This document shows positions 16,085 through 24,900 of a stretch of DNA of 64,000 nt, piece after piece. Every line of letters starts with the position of its first letter. Positions within the stretch are counted from its first letter, which is position 1. This DNA comes from Fervidobacterium sp. (GTDB lineage Bacteria; Thermotogota; Thermotogae; Thermotogales; Fervidobacteriaceae), in NCBI GenBank assembly GCA_026419195.1, contig JANZZV010000004.1, positions 62,001 through 126,000 on the forward strand. Reading direction: 5' to 3'. The position numbers were made by a program, and so were the translations under genes. The notes under the pieces are model-generated. The model saw only the letters and a program-made list of their open reading frames with translations, had not been told where the DNA came from and did no database searches.

Positions 16085-17473
16085 ATGGATATCGATTCAA
16101 AAATCAACGAGTTCGTCGATATGTGTTTTGATAGCATTTTAAAAGCGCTTGATAGAGTTATAAAAATTAGGTCTGTTATGGAGGAACCAAAAGAAGGTAT
16201 GCCGTTTGGTGAAGGACCTGCAAAAGCTCTTGAGGAAACTCTTAAAATAGCTAAAGAGCTTGGATTTGATCCAGTTAATGTAGATAACTACGCAGGTCAT
16301 GTTGAATATGGAAATGGTGGAAAGTTGTATGCCGTTCTCGGACATTTAGATGTTGTACCGGAAGGAGATATCGAAAGATGGGAGAGTAATCCATACGAGC
16401 TTTCAATTAGAGACGGAAAGATGTATGCGAGGGGAGTATCGGATGACAAAGGTCCAAGTATAGGTGCACTTTTTGCATTGAAAATCGCTTCTGAATTGGT
16501 AAAAGAACCAAAAAACAGGGTTAGAATTATATTCGGTACAAACGAAGAGAACGGTTCACAATGTTTAAAGTATTATTTTACAAAACAACCGTACCCGGAT
16601 GCTGCAGTAACACCTGATGGTGATTTTCCTCTCGTCTTTGCAGAAAAGGGAATAGTGACATATCGTATTTCTAAAGAGCTAAAAAGAGAGTATACAACTA
16701 CACTCCTAAACCTAAATGCAGGGACAGCCGCAAATGTTGTTCCGGAAGAGTGTACGGCAGAAATACTAACAAACAAAGTGAATGAAATTGCTTATCTGAT
16801 AGAAAATTATAGTGGTATGTGTAAGTACAAATATACTGTAGACAAAAATAGAATTGTTGTAAAGTCCTTAGGTAAATCGGCACACGGTGCACATCCAGAG
16901 GCAGGTATTAATGCTGCTGCTGGAATGTTGGAGTTGCTTTCAAGAATTGACTTTGGACCGGATAACATCACGATAAGAACACTTTACGAACGTCTTGGGA
17001 AAGAATACTATGGCATAGGGCTTGGAATATCAGGTCAAGACGATGTAAGCAAAAAATTAACATGCAATCTTGGTATATTAAGAATTGAGAATGGTAAGAT
17101 AAGTGCCATAATCAACATAAGACATCCCATATTCTATAACGTTGATGTGTTAACCTTGCAAATAAAACAAGCCATGAACAGTTTTGAAGTTGAACAGCAA
17201 AGTTATTCAAAACCCCTATATGTTTCAAAAGACAGCGACTTTGTAAAATTATTACTTGAAATCTACAGAAGTGAGACAAACGATGAATCAGAACCCATTT
17301 CAATTGGTGGAGGAACTTATGCAAGGAGTGTTCCCTATGGTGTTGCCTATGGTGCAGTCTTTCCAGGAGAAGAAACACATATGCATCAACCAAACGAAAG
17401 TTGGTCGCTTGAGTCGTACAGAAAATTCATAAAAATCTATACAAAATTAATATATCATTGGTTAACCAATTAA
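16085..17473 (+). CDS. pepV: PepV-like dipeptidase (peptidase M20)
   Basis: A 462-residue zinc peptidase of the M20 family, PepV/dipeptidase subfamily, which cleaves dipeptides in the cytosol. Metal and catalytic motifs seen are GHLDVVP (His87 and its Asp), GVSDDKGP, GTNEENGSQ, the TPDGDFP segment and a late His in ETHMHQPNE. A lid-domain stretch SLGKSAHGAHPEAGINAA is also present. The strong site AAAGGAGGG (16055-16063) lies too far (21 bases) from the ATG at 16085, and upstream TTG codons at 16040 and 16052 lie before it. A non-standard ATC or ATT start between them cannot be excluded, so the N-terminus is uncertain by up to about six residues. Confidence 0.88.
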   Translation: MDIDSKINEFVDMCFDSILKALDRVIKIRSVMEEPKEGMPFGEGPAKALEETLKIAKELGFDPVNVDNYAGHVEYGNGGKLYAVLGHLDVVPEGDIERWESNPYELSIRDGKMYARGVSDDKGPSIGALFALKIASELVKEPKNRVRIIFGTNEENGSQCLKYYFTKQPYPDAAVTPDGDFPLVFAEKGIVTYRISKELKREYTTTLLNLNAGTAANVVPEECTAEILTNKVNEIAYLIENYSGMCKYKYTVDKNRIVVKSLGKSAHGAHPEAGINAAAGMLELLSRIDFGPDNITIRTLYERLGKEYYGIGLGISGQDDVSKKLTCNLGILRIENGKISAIINIRHPIFYNVDVLTLQIKQAMNSFEVEQQSYSKPLYVSKDSDFVKLLLEIYRSETNDESEPISIGGGTYARSVPYGVAYGAVFPGEETHMHQPNESWSLESYRKFIKIYTKLIYHWLTN

Positions 17474-17553
17474 CAAAGGTACTTCTGGAAAAGATTTGAA
17501 AATGTGTGAGTTAATCTATCACTCATTATTTTATTGCAAATAATTTCCAAAAA

Positions 17554-17590
17554 GGGCGGGGAACAGCGTTATTTCCCCGCTTATTTTTTA
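17554..17590 (+). terminator. Rho-independent terminator
   Basis: GCGGGGAA (17556-17563) pairs with TTCCCCGC (17573-17580) around a nine-base loop and is followed by TTATTTTTTA. It separates the peptidase gene from the pilin operon. Confidence 0.85.
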
Positions 17591-17657
17591 GAAGCTTTGG
17601 TGGTAAAATATAATAGGGTAAGTATAATGAAAATATTTTTACCCAAGGAGTGATTTT

Positions 17658-19454
17658 ATGAGAAAATTTGTTCATGTTTTGATTTTTCTTTTGTTAACCA
17701 TTCAAGCCTTATCGCAAGAAATAGATTGGGCAAGACCAAGTTACACAAAAACATATCCTATTGCAAATTACAATCAATCTAAACCTGAGTCTGCGTGGGG
17801 ATGTGTATATGCAAGGGACATATCAACGAGAGTTGTAAATAATACGCTTGTAGCTGTAAATGCTTATAAAATTAACACTATAACCGCATCGCCTGGTGCT
17901 GGCCCGTTCAGTGATGTTTCACAAACATTTGCTGTTGATTACAATAGAGACGGATTTGCTGATATAATTAGTGTAACATATGGAGGAAGAGTTGTTATAA
18001 AGGAAAACAAAGGTTTGGTTAATAACGATTTGGTTATGAGCGATGTCTATGCTTATAATCTACCAATCGTTGGTGATGGTACTTTCGTTATTGATGATTT
18101 CGATAATGATCGAAAACTTGATCTTCTTCTTTACAATGCACGCCAACAAGCAGTTTTTATTCCAGATTGTGTTCGTAACGTGCCCTGGAATCAAATGTAT
18201 AGAAAAGATGTCCCTTACAACGATTCAGGATTTGTGACAAACTGGACTGTTACAGCAATGGCGAGTTATGATTTTGATAGTGATGGTTACAAAGACATTA
18301 TATACGCAGACATGAGAGGTAGAGTTTGGTTCTGGAAAAACACAAATTCGCAGGGTAATAGTAGATTTTTTAGTACACAGTTTGTTAAATTGATAGATGA
18401 TCCTGACATAGGAACCACAGCTTCCAATGGCGGAGCAGTCTTAGACGTAGCAGATGTAAATAAAGATGGAGTACCGGACATAATTGCTGGAAATACAGAT
18501 AAGAGAGGCATTTATATATACTTAGGTAGAACTGTTAATAATCAAATTGTATATAACGCAACACAAAAGATAGCCATTGTAAACAATAACGGCTCACTCG
18601 GTCAAGTAAGTTTTGTAGATCCAAATATACCAAACTCTAAGGATCCATCTTCACTACCATCTTTTGGCCCTACAGTAATAAAGGTTACTGATGTTGACAG
18701 AGATGGACTTCCTGATATTTTTGTTGGTACAGATGCTTGGCGACAAGGAAAGAATTTTGGCGGTTCAGTGTATCTTTTTAGAGGGAGGAATTTGAACGCA
18801 AACGGGGTACCTAATTTTGTTAGCCTTGAACTTGTACGTGGGAGTTATAGTACCGATAACAAACCACCATTTGATTTTGATGCGGGAACCATAGGTGACT
18901 TAGACAACGATGGTGTACCTGATTTCGTTGCTGCTGATGGTAATCATTCAGGAAATTACTATAAGATAATTACACAAACTGTAAGGGAATACAAGGTAGA
19001 AGACGGTATAATGGTGAGTGATTACTTGGTTAACGTAGTAGATTATAGGAACCCCGATGGTAAAATAGTGGTAGGCATTCCCAAAGCAGTGCTCCAAAAC
19101 AATTTTGTCAAGGCAATTGAAGTTGAAATAGAATTTCTTGAAAGCGATACGGGAACTTTTGAACTGCGGTATTCTGCGAAGAGCATAAAAGATCCTGCTT
19201 TGATTGATCATCGATTATTTGGACTGATGCTAGACAGTTCAACAATGCAACCGATGAGAGGAAACACGCCTGTTCCCGGGAATAGAAGATTTGCAGCAAG
19301 AGTAGTCCTCAACACACCATCCCCCGACCCACAAGTGATTATTGTTCTAAGACCAAAGAATAAGAATGAAGCACCCCATATAAAATCCTTAACGTACAAA
19401 ATATGGACTACACCAGCCGTGGTTGTTATAAGAGGTTTTAATTGGACCAAATAG
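17658..19454 (+). CDS. Secreted FG-GAP/VCBS repeat protein, first gene of the minor-pilin operon
   Basis: A 598-residue exported protein. A signal peptide covers about residues 1-19 (MRKFVHVLIFLLLTIQALS). At least six FG-GAP repeats with calcium-loop-like DxDxDGxxD motifs are visible, for example DYNRDGFADI, DFDSDGYKDI, DVNKDGVPDI, DVDRDGLPDI and DLDNDGVPDF, so a beta-propeller of integrin type is likely. The C-terminal 150 residues look like a separate beta-rich domain. AAGGAGTGA precedes the ATG and TATAAT hexamers occur at 17609 and 17623. Four prepilin-like genes follow directly, so the protein probably sits at or works with a pilus tip, as PilY1 does in type IV pilus systems. That parallel is inference from order and calcium-binding propeller form. 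Confidence 0.8.
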   Translation: MRKFVHVLIFLLLTIQALSQEIDWARPSYTKTYPIANYNQSKPESAWGCVYARDISTRVVNNTLVAVNAYKINTITASPGAGPFSDVSQTFAVDYNRDGFADIISVTYGGRVVIKENKGLVNNDLVMSDVYAYNLPIVGDGTFVIDDFDNDRKLDLLLYNARQQAVFIPDCVRNVPWNQMYRKDVPYNDSGFVTNWTVTAMASYDFDSDGYKDIIYADMRGRVWFWKNTNSQGNSRFFSTQFVKLIDDPDIGTTASNGGAVLDVADVNKDGVPDIIAGNTDKRGIYIYLGRTVNNQIVYNATQKIAIVNNNGSLGQVSFVDPNIPNSKDPSSLPSFGPTVIKVTDVDRDGLPDIFVGTDAWRQGKNFGGSVYLFRGRNLNANGVPNFVSLELVRGSYSTDNKPPFDFDAGTIGDLDNDGVPDFVAADGNHSGNYYKIITQTVREYKVEDGIMVSDYLVNVVDYRNPDGKIVVGIPKAVLQNNFVKAIEVEIEFLESDTGTFELRYSAKSIKDPALIDHRLFGLMLDSSTMQPMRGNTPVPGNRRFAARVVLNTPSPDPQVIIVLRPKNKNEAPHIKSLTYKIWTTPAVVVIRGFNWTK

Positions 19455-19479
19455 AAAATATCAAAATGGGGTGAATTCT

Positions 19480-19905
19480 TTGAATAGAGCGGGGGCATTG
19501 CTTGTTGAAGCGCTTATTTCGATAATAATTGTTTCTATGGCCATAGGCATCAGTTTGGTTTCATCATATAATTTAATCAGAAAGGCTTATGAAAATAGTA
19601 TGATCCTGACAATGTCAGAAATACTTTTAAACGAATGTGAACAACTACTTTCTTTAAAGCAATCTCAAATATATGAGGGAACCAGAACAGTATCATATAA
19701 CGGAAAGAATTACACTGTTTCAGTTACTAAAGAAACCAGACGTATTAGCCAAAATTTCAAATTTTACTACTACAGGAACAATTCTTACTCACCAGTTGCT
19801 AAACCTGGTCCAATTGTTATAAACAACATAGTTGTGCTAAGGGTGAGGGTGACCGACCGGGCGGGTAGGTATGTAGAAACTGAAATAATTCCTCAACAAT
19901 GGTGA
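19480..19905 (+). CDS. Type IV prepilin-like protein (GspI/PilV-like)
   Basis: A 141-residue prepilin-like protein. The N-terminus MNRAG is followed by ALLVEALISIIIVSMAIG, giving the Gly-1 processing site and Glu at +5 of class III signal peptides, then a hydrophobic helix. The TTG at 19480 is chosen because GGGGTGA lies five bases upstream. After processing by a prepilin peptidase it would enter a pilus or pseudopilus as a minor subunit. The short length and position suggest the GspI/PilV role, but assignment to a particular subunit is tentative. Confidence 0.75.
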   Translation: MNRAGALLVEALISIIIVSMAIGISLVSSYNLIRKAYENSMILTMSEILLNECEQLLSLKQSQIYEGTRTVSYNGKNYTVSVTKETRRISQNFKFYYYRNNSYSPVAKPGPIVINNIVVLRVRVTDRAGRYVETEIIPQQW

Positions 19906-19932
19906 TGAGAATATGAATCTGCGGAGGGTAAA

Positions 19933-20442
19933 ATGATGAGAAAAGGGTACACATTAACTGAAGTCATCATCTCAGTTATACTGATATCCTTAATTTTCGC
20001 GATATCAGTACCTGTATATTATAGAATGTCAACTATTCTTCCAAGCGAAGCACAACTCGTTTCAGTTGCACAAAAACTATTGTTTCTGCTATCGGATGCA
20101 AGAAAACTTGGATTCTTGGGGAACGATGTTATATGTATCAAATATTCTAATAGGATTTTTGAAACTTTCGTAGACAATGATCTTAACGCTCAACCAGATA
20201 ACAATAAACCTATATCAAAAATCGATTTAACGGTAAGAGATTATGAAAACATCACATTAACATTTAATGGTCAACAAGTCACTCAAATAAGCGACCTGTA
20301 TACTGTTGACGGGGTTTTTGCAAAGAAAGTTGGAAATACCTTGGATTTAACCTATTCAAACGCCACATTTCAATTTTTACTCCAAGGACAGTCTATAAGA
20401 GTAGTGATTGAAGATTCACTACCGAAAATAATTGAAAGGTAA
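19933..20442 (+). CDS. Type IV prepilin-like protein (GspH/FimT-like)
   Basis: A 169-residue prepilin-like protein with MMRKG then YTLTEVIISVILISLIFAISVP, giving a cleavable leader with Glu+5 and a 20-residue hydrophobic helix. The globular part has beta strands and a VAQKLLFLLSDARKLG helix as in GspH/FimT pseudopilins. GGAGGG lies just upstream; either ATG 19933 or 19936 may be used. It lies in the middle of the minor-pilin operon. Confidence 0.8.
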   Translation: MMRKGYTLTEVIISVILISLIFAISVPVYYRMSTILPSEAQLVSVAQKLLFLLSDARKLGFLGNDVICIKYSNRIFETFVDNDLNAQPDNNKPISKIDLTVRDYENITLTFNGQQVTQISDLYTVDGVFAKKVGNTLDLTYSNATFQFLLQGQSIRVVIEDSLPKIIER

Positions 20443-20456
20443 ACTTGGGTGATGTT

Positions 20457-21557
20457 ATGAGAAGAAAAGGGTACACGTTTGTTGAATTTCTGATTGTGCT
20501 GATATTGATTTCCATATTTTTCTCAATACTCATCATAATTACTGACTCAACTATGAAAGCTTACAATTTAACACGCTCGACTCTCCAAACACTGTACGCT
20601 CAAAGTCACATAGATTTTACCTTCGATATGTTGGAAGGTGAACTGAAATGGGTTGGAAGTGGCTCGAATTTATTACGAGGAGAAAGAAGTGGTTCTGAAT
20701 TGAGAAAACCAAATAAAACAGAGGTATACCAACAAATAAGCGATAAACTCTGGTTACAAGATAGTATAGACATAGAAAAAACAAGCACTGGTTTTATAAT
20801 ATACATAACTTATGTTGTAGCTTCACCCGTGAAATTTTTTTACGATAGTACAACAGGGACATGTAGAGCTATTTCTGAAGGTTACATAGATTCCCCTGAT
20901 TGGTCAATTGTAACACGTGCACTTGTTCCATCTTCTGAACATTATGTTCCGACCTTGGTTAAGTTGAAGTATTATTACAATGATTCTGGTGTTTACAGAC
21001 CAGTTACTGGAAGATTAAAAGTTACACCAGATCTCAGATTCTTAATTAGAGAAGTTGATCCATCAAATCCATCTGTTGAAAGAAATCTTGCACCAACGAC
21101 TTTTCCCACTACTTCTACTCAACCCGGTTCGGCACCAAATGAATTGTTTATAACGCCAATTTCTAAATTCAGTAATGTTTCTTTGAACACAGGGTATACT
21201 ACTCGATCATTCAGACAAGTTCAAATTGAATACAACTCCCAAACAAAGGAGATAACAGTGAGACGCTTAATACCAATATTTGAACCCTCACCCGTTATTT
21301 ATAATATAAAACTGTTAGATAATGTAGAGAGTTTACAGGGAAGTCTTGTATACTATTCTTCAAATGGTCTTAGTGAATTAAGATTTGACAATAGAAACGA
21401 TTGGAATACCTATAAGAATGGTCCTGAACTGCGAAATATAAAAGACTCCATTGTAGGAATGAAATTTACAATCACATGGCGACCTTCATGGAAGCTCGTA
21501 AACGATGAGTATCTCACCAAAACACGCCTTATAATAATTCCAAAAAGTATACAGTAA
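20457..21557 (+). CDS. Type IV prepilin-like protein (GspJ/PilW-like)
   Basis: A 366-residue protein with the leader MRRKG and helix YTFVEFLIVLILISIFFSILI, including Glu+5. The large beta-rich C-terminal part is longer than usual for GspJ and closer to PilW in size. The ATG at 20457 is chosen because GGTGATG lies just upstream; an in-frame TTG at 20445 lacks a site. It is expected to be part of the same tip complex as its neighbours. Confidence 0.78.
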   Translation: MRRKGYTFVEFLIVLILISIFFSILIIITDSTMKAYNLTRSTLQTLYAQSHIDFTFDMLEGELKWVGSGSNLLRGERSGSELRKPNKTEVYQQISDKLWLQDSIDIEKTSTGFIIYITYVVASPVKFFYDSTTGTCRAISEGYIDSPDWSIVTRALVPSSEHYVPTLVKLKYYYNDSGVYRPVTGRLKVTPDLRFLIREVDPSNPSVERNLAPTTFPTTSTQPGSAPNELFITPISKFSNVSLNTGYTTRSFRQVQIEYNSQTKEITVRRLIPIFEPSPVIYNIKLLDNVESLQGSLVYYSSNGLSELRFDNRNDWNTYKNGPELRNIKDSIVGMKFTITWRPSWKLVNDEYLTKTRLIIIPKSIQ

Positions 21558-21577
21558 AATACTTAGGAGGAAGTGAC

Positions 21578-22036
21578 ATGTATAAAAGAGGTGTAATAAG
21601 TATATCAGTAGCTCTGCTAATTTTCCTTCTTGCAAGTTTGTCTACTTTTTTAATTTCTGGTATTCTCAAGGAAGTGATTGAGGTTGAATCAAGAGTACAA
21701 TCTTCATTAAATAGTTCAAAAGCAAGGCTAATGATGATATCAAACGCAAACATATGGACAAAGTTTTTGACTGATAATGGCGGTTTCTGGGACGAGATCC
21801 AATATGATTTCCAAAATACAGAGGGGACTGTTACATGCATAGATTTTAGGAATAATAGCGATTACGTAAGGATAAATATTGGAAATTCAGAAAAAGTAAC
21901 CAACTATTCTGTTGTTGCGACAACGACACAGTTTTCTAAGATAGACAGATACATTAGAGTTAATATGGTGGTACTTATCAACGGTGAAAAAACACCATTT
22001 GGTGGCCAATTCGATTTTGGATGGCCTGGTTTTTAA
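21578..22036 (+). CDS. Pilin-like protein without Glu+5 (GspK/PilX-like), last gene of the pilin operon
   Basis: A 152-residue protein with MYKRG followed by VISISVALLIFLLASLSTFLISG. The Gly processing site and hydrophobic helix are present but position +5 is Ser, not Glu. Lack of Glu+5 is a hallmark of the GspK/PilX class that caps the pseudopilus tip. TAGGAGGAAG lies upstream of the ATG. The gene is much shorter than a full GspK and ends close to a convergent hydrolase gene. Confidence 0.68.
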   Translation: MYKRGVISISVALLIFLLASLSTFLISGILKEVIEVESRVQSSLNSSKARLMMISNANIWTKFLTDNGGFWDEIQYDFQNTEGTVTCIDFRNNSDYVRINIGNSEKVTNYSVVATTTQFSKIDRYIRVNMVVLINGEKTPFGGQFDFGWPGF

Positions 22037-22056
22037 TTTCACAAGCATGTTCAAAC

Positions 22057-23064
22057 TTATTTTTTCTCCTCAAACTCTACTTTCTTAAGTATTTCTATTT
22101 GTTTTTTGAATTCTTTTACCCCCATGTTTGAAAGTATAAACCTTGCTACAAAAAACTGGAATGGAAGCCATGTAACATGACCGCTGGGTATGATGTACCT
22201 TTTTGGTTTACCAAGTGCATACCATAAGAGTTTTCTACTCCTTAGCGGTAATGCTCTATCGAACAATGCTTCAACAAAAATTATCTTCCTTTTATCAACA
22301 AATTGTGCATAGGCTATTGGATCAAGTTTTAGATACGGATGTATATCACTTTTTTGCATTTCTTCAACACTTCTGAATTGCTTTAAAACTTCTAACTGCT
22401 CTTCAAATAGAGCCTTCATGCGTCTTTGATCTTCTATGAAGTGTTTTATTTTTCCTGTCGATCTAAGTCTTTCAACACTTCTTCTGAAAAATGCTAAGGT
22501 GGGCGAATGCCACATAAGTGTTGCCATTTCTCCTCCTACAGTCATCAGTATCGTTTTTTTGAAATCACTTCTTATTGCGTTTATCATAACAGAAATCATC
22601 CCACCAAGACAAAAACCAAATAAATGAGAGTTTTCTATCCATAACCCCTGGGTTTTCATATGCTCAACTATACTAATAACGTCAATAACTGATTGCTCCC
22701 AGAATTTTGTTGATCTCTCAACGTCAGTATCAAAAAAATCTTTTCCACTCACAGAACCATGCGCAACACGTGTAAAATTACCCGGCAAAATTGGAAAAAC
22801 TACTCTAACACCTGCATTGGCAAGGTGTGTTGCCATCCAAAGTAAAAACGGGATGTTTGATGTGCCAAGTCCGTGTAGTATAAAAAGTATCCCCACAGGG
22901 TTTTCCTTTGGATCGAAAAGGTAATATTCAACTATTTCTGTACCTTTTATTGGATCTGTATAAAGCGTTTTAAAGCGGACATACGAAACTCTAAATTTCT
23001 TTGCTTTCATTATGTAACCTTGTGTGTATTCTTCTATTCTTCCACTATACTGAAAACTTACCAT
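22057..23064 (-). CDS. Alpha/beta hydrolase with a cysteine nucleophile
   Basis: A 335-residue alpha/beta hydrolase. LFILHGLGTSN forms the oxyanion loop, the nucleophile elbow reads GFCLGG with Cys152 in place of the usual Ser, and EALFDRALP and SGHVTWLP hold the likely acid and the catalytic His. A Cys nucleophile in this elbow is known in dienelactone hydrolases; here the rest of the protein is longer and of another subfamily. It overlaps the upstream esterase gene by seven bases, so the two are co-transcribed. No signal peptide is seen. Substrate unknown. Confidence 0.75.
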   Translation of the reverse strand: MVSFQYSGRIEEYTQGYIMKAKKFRVSYVRFKTLYTDPIKGTEIVEYYLFDPKENPVGILFILHGLGTSNIPFLLWMATHLANAGVRVVFPILPGNFTRVAHGSVSGKDFFDTDVERSTKFWEQSVIDVISIVEHMKTQGLWIENSHLFGFCLGGMISVMINAIRSDFKKTILMTVGGEMATLMWHSPTLAFFRRSVERLRSTGKIKHFIEDQRRMKALFEEQLEVLKQFRSVEEMQKSDIHPYLKLDPIAYAQFVDKRKIIFVEALFDRALPLRSRKLLWYALGKPKRYIIPSGHVTWLPFQFFVARFILSNMGVKEFKKQIEILKKVEFEEKK

Positions 23065-23957
23065 TCCTTTCCCTCCAGAAAAAGCGAAGTTTTCTCAATT
23101 ATATCTACCGTCTTTTTATCTCTCAGCACAAATTCAAAACCATGGTCACCATAAGGATGAAGCAAAAGTTTACTTTTTATGTTGTGTTTTCGAAGTACTT
23201 TGTACATTTTAACCGAGGATGTATAAGGAACCACCGAATCTTTTAATCCATGTACGAGTAAAACTGAAGGGAATTTACTTGTAATATGGTTGACAGGAGA
23301 GTATTTTTCGTAAATACTTTTTGATTTGCTGGGAAGTCTTTTCAATGTTGCTGCTACTGCCAGTCTTGCAAAAAGCGAAGTTGAATTCCATATATCAAGC
23401 AAATCACAAGGAGAATAGTAAGCTACTACCCTTTTGACATCCTCCGGTATTCTGCTTGCTGTTAAAAGTGCTAAATGACCACCAGCGGATAATCCCATAA
23501 GTGATATTTCGTAATTCTCGTACTTAAATTTCTGCTTCAAAAACTCGACAGCTTTGATTAACTCATCAATTAACTTTTCTATACCAGCCTTATATCCTCT
23601 ACTATAATCGATAGCAGCAACCAAGAATCCTTTTCCAACAAGATATCTATACCAAGATACGTTATTAGGTTGCCTTCTGTAACCACTTATCCAGCCACCA
23701 CCATGAGCAAATAAAACTATCCCTTTTGGTTCGGTTAAACCAAGTTTTTGAACATCCGGATAAAGAATGTCAAGGTAGTTGTCGTGGTACTTTATAGAGT
23801 CTATTTTTGTCCACGTGGATTTCTTAGGGTCCAGAGCGATTCTTCCAAATACTGACTTACGTATTAGAGGTAAATTCAGTACGAAAAGAACCACCACAAA
23901 GACCAAAAAATTTGAAAAAAGTGCCAATAAAGAAAATAGATACAAAATAAGCTTCAA
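23058..23957 (-). CDS. Membrane-anchored alpha/beta hydrolase (esterase/lipase, HSL-like)
   Basis: A 299-residue esterase. A hydrophobic segment at about residues 3-28 anchors it to the membrane. The oxyanion motif HGGGWISGY is at residues 85-93, the nucleophile Ser157 lies in GLSAGGH, and the acid and His are in HGLKDSVVP and YGDHGFEF. The TTG at 23957 is the nearest usual start, but the strong ribosome binding site AGGAGGCGG is near 24000. The sequence between is open and has no ATG, GTG or TTG at a proper distance, so translation from an ATC codon there is conceivable and would add 14 residues. Confidence 0.83.
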   Translation of the reverse strand: MKLILYLFSLLALFSNFLVFVVVLFVLNLPLIRKSVFGRIALDPKKSTWTKIDSIKYHDNYLDILYPDVQKLGLTEPKGIVLFAHGGGWISGYRRQPNNVSWYRYLVGKGFLVAAIDYSRGYKAGIEKLIDELIKAVEFLKQKFKYENYEISLMGLSAGGHLALLTASRIPEDVKRVVAYYSPCDLLDIWNSTSLFARLAVAATLKRLPSKSKSIYEKYSPVNHITSKFPSVLLVHGLKDSVVPYTSSVKMYKVLRKHNIKSKLLLHPYGDHGFEFVLRDKKTVDIIEKTSLFLEGKEW

Positions 23958-24036
23958 AATAACTACTATTTTGCTGTTAAGATTACCAAAGATTTTACCG
24001 CCTCCTATAAGTATTTTTTACAAGATTCTTTTATTA

Positions 24037-24045
24037 ATTATACCA
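24037..24045 (-). promoter_or_regulatory. Extended -10 promoter for the two hydrolase genes
   Basis: On the minus strand TGGTATAAT (TGn plus TATAAT) lies about 80 bases upstream of the esterase start. It stands only 15 bases from the opposite promoter at 24060. Confidence 0.6.
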
Positions 24046-24059
24046 CTTCAACTAAAATA

Positions 24060-24068
24060 TGATACAAT
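24060..24068 (+). promoter_or_regulatory. Extended -10 promoter for the NlpC/P60 gene
   Basis: TGATACAAT (TGn plus TACAAT) is followed by a short leader to the ATG at 24124. It diverges from the hydrolase promoter. Confidence 0.45.
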
Positions 24069-24123
24069 CCAAATAACATCCAATTTTACAACTTAACCAA
24101 TGAAATTAAAGGAGGAAGATATT

Positions 24124-24858
24124 ATGCAGTTCGGAATAATAAAATATCCCGTGGTAGATGTGCGTGCGGAACCAAAATTTAGAAGCGAAAGGATACATCA
24201 GATGGTGTTTGGTGAAATTGTTGAAATCGAAAGTGAAAGTGAAAATGAATATATTTATGCTTGTGACGTTAGGTTGAATTACTGCGGATATTTGAACAAA
24301 AATTGTGTGTGGATCTTAAACCAAAATGAATTTGAAGAATTTACCCATCTTGAGCTCGCAAAAGTTACGAAACCTTTTTGCAAGACAGGTGGATGGATAA
24401 CTTACATGCTACCGATAGGCAGTAGAATATATACTGATACAAGGTTATGCTATCTACCAAACGGTAAGGTTTTTCAATTGGTGGATGACCCATCTTCAGA
24501 ATCAAATGATATAGTTGACTTGAGTGTTAATTTTATTGGAGTTCCGTATCTTTGGGGAGGAACATCCTCGTACGGTTTTGATTGCTCAGGATTTGTTAAT
24601 AGACTTTACGATGCATTTAATGTAGATATCCCAAGGGATGCCCATCAACAGGAAAGAACCTTGGAATACGTTAGACAACCAAATCCTGGTGATTTACTAT
24701 TCATGGAAGGGCACGTAATGCTTTATATAGGTGATAATAAGGTAATACACGCAAACGGACACGATATGTGCGTCAGTATTACAGATTTAGACAAGGAAGA
24801 TTATGGTCGCTATCTCAAAAACAAAATTAGAAAAGTTTGCACAGTGGGTAAAATATGA
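24124..24858 (+). CDS. NlpC/P60 family peptidase with SH3-like N-terminus
   Basis: A 244-residue protein. The C-terminal half is an NlpC/P60 domain with catalytic Cys in YGFDCSGF, His in EGHVMLYIG and a further His in IHANG, as in gamma-D-glutamyl-diamino-acid endopeptidases that cut cell-wall peptides. The N-terminal half looks like two SH3-like repeats (VVDVRAEPKFRSERIHQMVFGE). There is no signal peptide, which suggests that it acts on imported wall peptides in the cytosol, like YkfC-type enzymes. The ATG at 24124 has GGAGG eight bases upstream; an ATG at 24100 lies before it. Confidence 0.87.
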   Translation: MQFGIIKYPVVDVRAEPKFRSERIHQMVFGEIVEIESESENEYIYACDVRLNYCGYLNKNCVWILNQNEFEEFTHLELAKVTKPFCKTGGWITYMLPIGSRIYTDTRLCYLPNGKVFQLVDDPSSESNDIVDLSVNFIGVPYLWGGTSSYGFDCSGFVNRLYDAFNVDIPRDAHQQERTLEYVRQPNPGDLLFMEGHVMLYIGDNKVIHANGHDMCVSITDLDKEDYGRYLKNKIRKVCTVGKI

Positions 24859-24900
24859 TAAAATTACATGGATAAAGAACGAAAGCAGGAGGTGTTAGCT

